Part shown: piece after piece, positions 17,627 to 23,019 of the stretch
How positions within the stretch are numbered: position 1 is the stretch's first letter
Layout of the letters: every line of letters starts with the position of its first letter
Source: Clostridia bacterium
Lineage (GTDB): Bacteria; Bacillota; Clostridia; Oscillospirales; CAG-272
DNA: 23,019 nucleotides
NCBI GenBank assembly: GCA_017612495.1
Contig: JAGAFQ010000061.1
Coordinates: 1 to 23,019, forward strand
Reading direction: 5' to 3'
Made by a program: the position numbers and the translations under genes
Notes under the pieces: generated by a model
Database searches by the model: none
What the model was told of the DNA's origin: nothing
The model's input: only the letters and a program-made list of their open reading frames with translations

Positions 17627-18541
17627 ATGTTAAAATTCACTATGCCCACCGAGGGCAATTTCTACCGCGGAAATATACATGCGCACACAAATTTATCTGA
17701 CGGTCACGACTCGCTCGAAGACACAGTTCTTCGTTATAAGGAGAAAGGCTATTCTTTTCTGGCGATAACCGACCACAATTTTTACACTTTGAAAAACGAG
17801 TTTTCGACCGATTCTTTCAAATTGCTCGGCGGATGCGAGATAGGCTGCTACAAAAACGGTTTTCACCACGTATTGGCAATAGGAGATCCCGATACGACAA
17901 AATATAAAGACGGCAAGACCATTGCCGCCGATATGCGCTATAACACTCCCGTTTATGAGATCGTCAAGGATATACACGATAACGGGAATATTGCGATATA
18001 CGCTCATCCCGCATCGAGCGGAACAGATATAAACGCGCTTTTGGAAAACGTTAATTTCGAGGGTATCGAAATATTCGATGCGATGCACGAAAAGACCGAA
18101 AAGAACGGCTTTGCCGACATCTATTTCGATCAGATGTGCTCGTTATCTCCCAAGACGTTTTGCTATGCCGCAGACAATACACACAACCTTGCCGCCGCTT
18201 TCGAGGGCTCTGTCGTCATCAAGACCGACAAGCTGACAAACGCATCAATAATCGATGCTTTGATGCGCGGTGCGTTCTATTCTTCTTATGCAAAAGACGG
18301 AAAAGATCCCGTTGAGATAAACAATTTCTACATTGACGAAGAGGGCTTCGCAGTACTTGACTGCTCAAAATGCCGTTCCGTCTTCATAATGACCGATATG
18401 GATTCAAAGCTCTATGAGGGTCCACTGCACGCCCCCATAACCTTTGCAAAACATAAAATCCCCGAAGGCGCCGCCTATGTAAGAGCGGTCTGCACTCACG
18501 AGTGCGGCAGCATCGCCTGGACACAACCCATAATTCTCTGA
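17627..18541 (+). CDS. PHP-domain metal-dependent phosphoesterase
   Basis: A 304-residue stand-alone PHP protein. The N-terminal metal site is intact: 'IHAHTNLSDG' (His18, His20, Asp25), 'ITDHN' (Asp49, His50), Glu71 in 'GGCEIGC', 'HHVLAIG', 'YAHPAS' and a late 'ADNTHN'. Stand-alone PHP proteins hydrolyse small phosphoesters or trim RNA ends; the substrate cannot be told here. The C-terminal 80 residues form a separate beta-rich region ('GFAVLDCSKCRSVFIMTDMD'), common in longer PHP proteins. No signal peptide is seen. ATG with GAGG 8 bases upstream, in the middle of the apgM–lepB–rbgA run. It is not a DNA polymerase subunit: it is too short and has no polymerase domain. Confidence 0.88.
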   Translation: MLKFTMPTEGNFYRGNIHAHTNLSDGHDSLEDTVLRYKEKGYSFLAITDHNFYTLKNEFSTDSFKLLGGCEIGCYKNGFHHVLAIGDPDTTKYKDGKTIAADMRYNTPVYEIVKDIHDNGNIAIYAHPASSGTDINALLENVNFEGIEIFDAMHEKTEKNGFADIYFDQMCSLSPKTFCYAADNTHNLAAAFEGSVVIKTDKLTNASIIDALMRGAFYSSYAKDGKDPVEINNFYIDEEGFAVLDCSKCRSVFIMTDMDSKLYEGPLHAPITFAKHKIPEGAAYVRAVCTHECGSIAWTQPIIL

Positions 18542-18563
18542 ACTATAAGAAAGGCTTAAAGAT

Positions 18564-19427
18564 ATGCCGTCAGAAATTATTCAATGGTTTCCCGGTCACA
18601 TGGCAAAGACCCGCCGATTGATATCGGAAAACCTTTCAAACGTCGATATCATAATCGAACTTTTAGACGCAAGAATACCTTACAGCTCAAGAAATCCCGA
18701 AATCAAAAAGCTGACGGCGCAAAAGCCGCGTTTGACGGTCCTCAACAAATGCTCGCTCGCCGATGACGCAATAACCGATATGTGGCAAAAGAAATTCACA
18801 CAAGACGGTGAGTTTTGCTTAAAGTGCGATTGCCTTTCAGGCAAAGGCGTCAGTCAAATATCGCAGTCGGTAAAAGAAATTCTTTCTCCCCTGCTTGAAA
18901 AATTCGAGCAAAAAGGTATGAGCGGCAGGACTGTAAAAGCAATGATCCTCGGAATACCGAACGTGGGAAAGTCTTCCCTTATCAATAAAATATCACAAAA
19001 CAAAAAAGCAAAGGTCGAAAACCGCCCCGGCGTCACTCTGACAAAGCAGTGGGTGACAACGACCATCGGCATTGACCTTTTGGATATGCCCGGCGTTCTC
19101 TGGCCGAAATTCGAAGATCAGCGCGTCGGCGAAAATCTGGCAATAACCGGCGCCATAAAAGACGATATTCTCGACAACGAAAGAATAGCCGCAGTTCTTT
19201 TGACGAGGCTAAAAGAGCTGTATCCCGATTTACTATGTCAGAGATATAAAACGATAAAAGAAGATATATCTCCGCTTGACGGATATGATATGCTCACACT
19301 TATCGCAAAAAAGCGCGGCTGTATCATAAAAGGCGGCGAGATCGACACCGAGCGTGTTTCGAATATGCTTATTGACGAATACCGCTCCGCCAAAATCGGA
19401 AAGATCTCGCTCGAGGTGCCGAAATGA
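18564..19427 (+). CDS. rbgA: Ribosome biogenesis GTPase RbgA (YlqF)
   Basis: A 287-residue circularly permuted GTPase needed in Bacillus for late 50S subunit assembly. The N-terminal 'WFPGHMAKTRR' (8–18) is the family signature. The motif order is G4–G5–G1–G2–G3, with G1 'GIPNVGKSS' at 130–138, G2 'PGVT' near 155–158 and G3 'DMPG' at 174–177. The C-terminal helical RNA-binding region follows. The G4 motif reads Asn61-Lys62-Cys63-Ser64 instead of NKxD, so the Asp that normally reads guanine is replaced by Ser. ATG with AAAGG about 9 bases upstream. The rnhB start overlaps the stop by 4 bases (ATGA), so the two genes are translationally coupled; rbgA–rnhB is a conserved pair in Firmicutes. Confidence 0.95.
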   Translation: MPSEIIQWFPGHMAKTRRLISENLSNVDIIIELLDARIPYSSRNPEIKKLTAQKPRLTVLNKCSLADDAITDMWQKKFTQDGEFCLKCDCLSGKGVSQISQSVKEILSPLLEKFEQKGMSGRTVKAMILGIPNVGKSSLINKISQNKKAKVENRPGVTLTKQWVTTTIGIDLLDMPGVLWPKFEDQRVGENLAITGAIKDDILDNERIAAVLLTRLKELYPDLLCQRYKTIKEDISPLDGYDMLTLIAKKRGCIIKGGEIDTERVSNMLIDEYRSAKIGKISLEVPK

Positions 19428-20032
19428 ACGAACTTTCATGGACTTATGAAGAAGAGTTGAGCCAAAAAGGATATGTGCGCATCTGCGGCACCGACGAAGC
19501 CGGACGAGGTCCTCTTGTCGGTCCCGTCGTCGCAGGAGCGGTGATACTTCCCGTCGGCTGCATGATCGAGGGACTGAACGATTCAAAAAAACTCAGCGAA
19601 AAGAAGCGCGAAAAGCTCTTTGATGAAATAATCGAAAAAGCCGTGGCTTTCGGCATAGGTATGGCGACAAACGAAGAAATAGACGAAATAAACATACTCA
19701 ACGCATCAATGCTCGCTATGCGGCGCGCCGTCGCAAACATAGACCCAAGCCCCGATTTCATCCTTATAGACGGCAACGTTTCGCGCGGCTTCGATATACC
19801 GAATATGACTCTTGTCAAGGGAGATGCTAAATCACCGTCTATTGCCGCGGCATCCATTCTTGCAAAGGTGACACGTGACAGAATGCTTATCGAACTTGAC
19901 AAACTACACCCCGAATACGGTTTTGCCGCTCACAAGGGATATCCCACAAAGGCGCACATGGAAGCGGTAAAAAAATACGGCGTATTGCCCGAATACAGAA
20001 GGTCATTTTTGGGTTTTCTTGACAAGGAGTGA
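19424..20032 (+). CDS. rnhB: Ribonuclease HII
   Basis: A 202-residue RNase HII, which cuts RNA in RNA–DNA hybrids and removes single ribonucleotides from DNA. The signature 'CGTDEAGRGPLVGPVVAGAV' (about 21–40) carries the catalytic Asp24 and Glu25. 'LIDGN' (about 111–115) supplies the next Asp. 'GDAKSPSIAAASILAKVTRD' (about 129–148) carries the last Asp and the conserved Lys/Ser region. Typical length, complete. It overlaps the end of rbgA by 4 bases. Its last codons contain the AGGAG that would serve the broken yraN frame downstream. Confidence 0.96.
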   Translation: MNELSWTYEEELSQKGYVRICGTDEAGRGPLVGPVVAGAVILPVGCMIEGLNDSKKLSEKKREKLFDEIIEKAVAFGIGMATNEEIDEINILNASMLAMRRAVANIDPSPDFILIDGNVSRGFDIPNMTLVKGDAKSPSIAAASILAKVTRDRMLIELDKLHPEYGFAAHKGYPTKAHMEAVKKYGVLPEYRRSFLGFLDKE

Positions 20033-20036
20033 TATT

Positions 20037-20426
20037 TTGAATACCACATCTATCTGAAACACGGGCGAAAATCTCGCCGTAGATTTTCTCAAAAAGAAAA
20101 AATATTCGATCGTCGACCGCAACTACCGTGCAGGACACGGCGAAATAGATATCATCGCAAAGAGCGATAAAACGCTCGTTTTCGTTGAGGTCAAAACAAG
20201 AAACGGCAGATCGATACAAAAATTTGGCAGCGGAAAATTTGCCGTTGACGCAAAAAAGAAAAGCGCCTTTATATCGGCGGTCAATACATACCTGTATCAG
20301 CACGCGCAAAACGGTCCGTGCAGAATAGACGTTATAGAAATAACTTTATCAGATCCGCCCGAAATAAAGCACTATGAAAATGCTTTCGGATATCAGAGCA
20401 CACCCTATTCATACAGAAAATACTGA
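20037..20426 (+). pseudogene. yraN: YraN/UPF0102 endonuclease-like gene with in-frame TGA at codon 7
   Basis: A TTG with a good AGGAG (20025–20029, 7-base spacer) opens a frame reading M-N-T-T-S-I. It then meets TGA at 20055–20057 and continues open for 122 codons to TGA at 20424. The continuation is a clear YraN/UPF0102 protein: 'NTGENLAVDFLKKKKYSI', 'DRNYRAGHGEIDIIAK', 'LVFVEVKTRNG', 'FGSGKFAVDAKKK' and 'RIDVIEITLS'. These are the GEIDII and FVEVK parts of its PD-(D/E)xK-like fold. No ATG, GTG or TTG occurs in frame after the TGA, so no usual start can rescue the core. Many YraN proteins have Gly at this place (GxxGE), so GGA to TGA by one base is a plausible origin. TGA is the normal stop of several genes here and TGG is used for Trp, so general recoding is unlikely. 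It is otherwise undamaged, so the event is recent, or it is an assembly error. Its place after rnhB is the common one. Confidence 0.85.
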
Positions 20427-20439
20427 ATGAGAAGTAAAT

Positions 20440-20468
20440 TTGCGGTTTAAATGCCGCTTCACTATAAC
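20440..20468 (+). promoter_or_regulatory. Possible internal promoter for thrC
   Basis: TTGCGG (20440–20445), a 17-base spacer, and TATAAC (20463–20468). The -10 is good, the -35 only fair. Transcription would start near 20475. That would exclude the upstream in-frame ATG at 20451 as the thrC start on this transcript. Confidence 0.4.
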
Positions 20469-20486
20469 CCGAATAAAAGAAAGGAA

Positions 20487-20506
20487 GCTTTCGCTTGTGC
20501 GAAAGC
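20487..20506 (+). promoter_or_regulatory. Perfect hairpin in the thrC leader
   Basis: GCTTTCGC (20487–20494) and GCGAAAGC (20499–20506) form a perfect 8-bp stem with a TTGT loop. It lies between an AAAGGA (20480–20485) and the ATG codons at 20508 and 20520. No T-run follows, so it is not an intrinsic terminator. It could affect translation initiation of thrC. Confidence 0.5.
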
Positions 20507-20519
20507 AATGACCGTAGTT

Positions 20520-22001
20520 ATGAAATACATCAGCACAAGAGGAATGATCACAAGCGAAAATGCCATCGGCTCCGCCGACGCGATAAAGCGCGGACTTGCC
20601 CCCGACGGCGGACTTTTTATGCCGCTTGAATTCCCGAAACTCTCAAAAGAGGAGATCGAAAAATACATTCCCCTTTCATATCCCGAACGGGCGTTTGAGA
20701 TCTTATCGAAGTTTTTGACGGACTATCCGGGCGACGTGCTCAAAAAAGCCTGCCTTGACGCATATTCCGAAAAGACGTTTGAAAAAGGCGCCGCACCGAT
20801 AAAAAAGGTTTGCAACGATCTTTATTCACTTGAACTCTGGCACGGCCCTACCTGCGCTTTCAAGGATGAAGCGCTTCAAATAATGCCGAAGCTTTTATCG
20901 GCAGCTCTCAAAATAACGAACGAGCCGAAAACGGCATTCATTCTTGTCGCCACATCCGGCGATACGGGCAAGGCGGCACTTGAGGGCTACCGCGACGTCG
21001 ATAAGGTAAAGATAATGGTCTATTACCCCTCTGACGGTGTCAGCGCAGTTCAAAAGAAACAGATGGCAACGCAGGAGGGCGAAAACGTTGAGGTCTGCGC
21101 CGTACACGGCAACTTTGACGATGCGCAGAGCGGAGTCAAAAAGATCTTCTCCGATCCCGATGCGCAAAGAAGACTGAACGAAAAAGGCTATTTCTTCTCG
21201 TCTGCCAACTCCATCAACTGGGGCAGACTCGTGCCGCAGATAGTCTATTACGTTTCTGCATACTGCGATCTTATAAAGACGGGCGATATCAAAAACGGAG
21301 ACAAAATCTCCTTTGCCGTACCTACGGGCAACTTCGGCAACATTCTCGCCGCCTATATCGCAAAAGAAATGGGCTTGCCCGTTTCGCGCCTTATCTGCGC
21401 TTCAAACACGAACAACGTCTTGACCGATTTCTTAAAGACCGGCACTTACGACAAAAACAGAACTTTCCATACTACAATGTCGCCGTCAATGGATATTCTC
21501 ATTTCAAGCAACCTTGAAAGGCTCTTATATCTTTGTGCGGGATGCGATAAGACCGCCGAATATATGAGATCGCTCGCGCAAGACGGCAAATATACCGTAT
21601 CAAGCGATGTAATGGAAAAGATAGAAAAAACCTTTGTCGGCGAATTTGCATCGGAAAACGACTGCAAAAAGACGATAAAAGAGACCTTTGAAAAATACGG
21701 CTATCTTTGCGATCCGCATACCGCAGTCGGCATTTTCTGCGCAAAGAAGCTCAAAAAGGCAAATGAAAAGATCGTAGTCGCTTCGACCGCAAGTCCTTTC
21801 AAGTTTGCCGCAGACGTTTGCCGCTGTCTCGGTCATACCGATTTTTCAAACGACTTTGAGGCTATAGACGCGCTCTCTTTGCACACCGGAGCCGAAATTC
21901 CGGGGCCCATTGCGTCACTCTCTTCAAAGAAGGTGCGTTTTTCGGACGCAATAGACCCCGATCAGATGAAAGAAACAACTTTATCAAAAATAAAAGCATA
22001 A
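20520..22001 (+). CDS. thrC: Threonine synthase
   Basis: A 493-residue PLP enzyme that converts O-phosphohomoserine to threonine and phosphate, the last step of threonine synthesis. 'MKYISTRG' is the usual ThrC N-terminus, which is why this ATG was chosen; in-frame ATGs at 20451 and 20508 would add 23 or 4 residues. Marks are 'HGPTCAFKDEALQIMPK' with the PLP Lys115, 'ATSGDTGKAALEGY' (about 144–157), 'SANSINWGRLVPQIVYY' (about 228–244), 'PTGNFGNILAAYIAKEMG' (about 266–283) and 'DPHTAVG' near the C-terminus. The length fits the longer fungal/clostridial ThrC class. No strong RBS sits next to the start; an AAAGGA lies beyond a hairpin. No T-box or Thr/Ile-rich leader peptide was found. It is the last gene of the plus-strand run and may use its own promoter. 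The ApgM-like protein upstream could supply its substrate. Confidence 0.94.
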   Translation: MKYISTRGMITSENAIGSADAIKRGLAPDGGLFMPLEFPKLSKEEIEKYIPLSYPERAFEILSKFLTDYPGDVLKKACLDAYSEKTFEKGAAPIKKVCNDLYSLELWHGPTCAFKDEALQIMPKLLSAALKITNEPKTAFILVATSGDTGKAALEGYRDVDKVKIMVYYPSDGVSAVQKKQMATQEGENVEVCAVHGNFDDAQSGVKKIFSDPDAQRRLNEKGYFFSSANSINWGRLVPQIVYYVSAYCDLIKTGDIKNGDKISFAVPTGNFGNILAAYIAKEMGLPVSRLICASNTNNVLTDFLKTGTYDKNRTFHTTMSPSMDILISSNLERLLYLCAGCDKTAEYMRSLAQDGKYTVSSDVMEKIEKTFVGEFASENDCKKTIKETFEKYGYLCDPHTAVGIFCAKKLKKANEKIVVASTASPFKFAADVCRCLGHTDFSNDFEAIDALSLHTGAEIPGPIASLSSKKVRFSDAIDPDQMKETTLSKIKA

Positions 22002-22004
22002 AAA

Positions 22005-22026
22005 AGAGGACACTTTCGTGTCCTCT
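22005..22026. terminator. Terminator between thrC and the DUF1540 gene
   Basis: A perfect 9-bp stem (AGAGGACAC / GTGTCCTCT) with a TTTC loop. On the minus strand it is followed by a clean T-run (complement of the A-run at 22000–22005), ending the DUF1540 gene. On the plus strand only AATTT follows, so it is a weaker stop for thrC, whose stop codon is directly upstream. Confidence 0.85.
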
Positions 22027-22029
22027 AAT

Positions 22030-22230
22030 TTAACTTTCCTTTTGCTTGAAAGTCGCACAAACGGTGTCGGTGCATGACGTGGCAAAGCTCGGTCCCACGT
22101 TGATCTTATCGGCGCAGCAATAGTGATCGCCGTCGTGGTGAACGCAGTTTTTGACGTCGCATCCGATCCCGCTCAAATGCTTGTGAGAGTTTGTTTTTTT
22201 GCATCCGCAATCGCAATCTTTGTAATTCAT
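22030..22230 (-). CDS. DUF1540 Cys-rich small protein
   Basis: A 66-residue protein with nine Cys and several His. The C-terminal 43 residues fit DUF1540: 'IGCDVKNCVHH', then 'YCCADKINVG', then 'TSCTDTVCATF'. An N-terminal extra cluster 'DCDCGCKK' (5–12) adds possible metal ligands. DUF1540 proteins are common in Clostridia and Bacilli, and their function is not known; the Cys spacing suggests zinc or another metal. ATG with AGGAG 7 bases upstream. A single gene, convergent with thrC and divergent from the metallophosphoesterase, ending at a clear terminator. No convincing promoter was found in the 80-base gap upstream. Confidence 0.85.
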   Translation of the reverse strand: MNYKDCDCGCKKTNSHKHLSGIGCDVKNCVHHDGDHYCCADKINVGPSFATSCTDTVCATFKQKES

Positions 22231-22310
22231 ATTTTTTCTCCTTTTATTTTTGTTACGACGTTAGTATGTGATTTTTCAAAACGATTATTCATAAAATATG
22301 TGAGGTAAAA

Positions 22311-23019
22311 TTGAGTGTATTTGTAATGGCTGATCTGCACCTGTCTTTGGCGGTCGATAAGCCGATGGATATTTTCGGCTCAAGATGGGATATGTATCAG
22401 CAAAAGATTTTTGAGCGCTGGAATGAGGCCGTTGCCGAAAACGATACCGTTATCATTCCGGGCGACGTGTCGTGGGCTATGTCGACCGAAGAAGCGACAA
22501 AGGATTTTGAGTTCATCGAAAAGCTCAACGGCAAAAAAATAATATTGAGAGGCAACCACGATTTTTGGTGGTCAACCAAAAACAAGCTTACAAATTGGCA
22601 GAAAGAGCACGCTTTTGATTCGATATGCTTTTTGCAAAACGATGCCGCGGCAGTCGAAGATTTCATCGTGTGCGGCTCGCGCGGATGGTATCCCGATATG
22701 CAGAACGCAAAATGCTCTCGCGGTGCCGATAACAAGAAGATAGTCGCACGCGAGGCCATAAGACTCAAAATGAGCCTTGATGCCGCAAAAACGCTTTCGG
22801 AAGCCGATTCTCAAAATCCGCGGGAGATAATGGCATTTATGCACTTCCCTCCCTATTTCAAAGATTATTGCTGCGATGAGCTGATATACGAATTATATCG
22901 CGGCGGAGTCAAAAGATGCTTTTTCGGGCACATACACGGATCTTACAATTTGCCTGCGGTATATGAATACAGCGATATAAAATTCGAGCTTATTTCAAGC
23001 GATTTTCTCGATTTTCGCC
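22311..23019 (+). CDS. Calcineurin-like metallophosphoesterase, cut by the right edge
   Basis: The reading frame starts with TTG (GAGG 5 bases upstream) and runs 236 codons to the end of the window without a stop, so the C-terminus is missing. The full two-metal site is present: 'ADLH' (Asp8, His10), 'GDVSW' (Asp52), 'GNHDFWW' (81–87), 'MHFPPY' (about 178–183) and 'FGHIHG' (about 206–211). The first ATG in frame (22326) would cut into the first metal motif region, so TTG is preferred. Proteins of this YkuE-like layout are predicted cytoplasmic phosphoesterases of unknown substrate. No signal peptide or membrane segment is visible. It is divergent from the DUF1540 gene, with no clear promoter seen. 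Confidence 0.9.
   Translation, partial: MSVFVMADLHLSLAVDKPMDIFGSRWDMYQQKIFERWNEAVAENDTVIIPGDVSWAMSTEEATKDFEFIEKLNGKKIILRGNHDFWWSTKNKLTNWQKEHAFDSICFLQNDAAAVEDFIVCGSRGWYPDMQNAKCSRGADNKKIVAREAIRLKMSLDAAKTLSEADSQNPREIMAFMHFPPYFKDYCCDELIYELYRGGVKRCFFGHIHGSYNLPAVYEYSDIKFELISSDFLDFR

Noticed and set aside
20055..20057. TGA in yraN as a sign of a recoded genetic code (TGA = Trp or Gly)
   Set aside because: TGA ends several intact genes here (glucan synthase, glnN, apgM, rnhB), TGG is used for Trp throughout, and no other gene has an internal TGA. RF2, which reads UGA, is also encoded in the window.
20451..20519. N-terminal extension of ThrC from the ATG at 20451
   Set aside because: The 23 extra residues do not look like part of ThrC, whose family starts at M-x-Y-x-S-T-R-G. 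A possible promoter -10 box lies inside this stretch.
22231..22310. Promoters in the gap between the DUF1540 gene and the metallophosphoesterase
   Set aside because: Partial matches (TTGAAA with a poor -10 on the minus strand, TAAAAT with no good -35 on the plus strand) were too weak to list.

Overview
The window looks like ordinary chromosome of a low-to-middle GC member of the Clostridia, probably an uncultured gut or anaerobic lineage near the Oscillospirales/Christensenellales. The reasons are a YlmC/YmxH-type PRC-barrel protein, a DUF1540 protein, a type III glutamine synthetase, the order lepB–rbgA–rnhB–yraN, and clean sigma-A promoters with AGGAGG-type ribosome binding sites. No phage, insertion sequence, CRISPR array, tRNA or rRNA was seen. 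No gap between genes exceeds 200 bases.

Layout. (1) 1–9.8 kb, minus strand: comEC is read first, then a giant 2.4-kilo-residue cyclic beta-1,2-glucan synthase-like enzyme (GT84 + middle glycoamylase-like domain + GH94), then a small PRC-barrel gene that ends in a strong terminator. (2) 9.9–10.8 kb, plus strand: a sugar nucleotidyltransferase, divergent from comEC; the two promoters physically overlap. A bidirectional terminator separates it from (3) 10.8–11.9 kb, minus strand: a degenerate ROK-family regulator with its own promoter. (4) 12.0–15.6 kb, minus strand: an operon of type III glutamine synthetase, peptide release factor 2 (no programmed frameshift, TTG start) and a small membrane protein with an acidic Cys-containing tail. 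(5) 15.8–22.0 kb, plus strand: a long co-directional run of an apgM-like enzyme (a candidate alternative homoserine kinase), signal peptidase I, a PHP phosphoesterase, rbgA, rnhB, a yraN reading frame broken by a TGA at its seventh codon, and thrC with its own possible promoter. (6) 22.0–23.0 kb: a DUF1540 gene on the minus strand, then a divergent metallophosphoesterase cut by the right edge.

How the genes may work together. The GT84/GH94 enzyme would use UDP-glucose; the adjacent divergent nucleotidyltransferase might supply a sugar nucleotide and the ROK protein might sense a sugar, but this link is inference from position. The apgM-like protein and ThrC could be the last two steps of threonine synthesis. 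The plus-strand cluster otherwise carries secretion, 50S ribosome assembly and R-loop repair genes in an arrangement common in Firmicutes. Most of the window is housekeeping. The points worth a second look are the broken yraN, the overlapping divergent promoters, the apgM/thrC pairing, the giant glucan synthase, and changed signature residues in ComEC, RbgA and the ROK protein.
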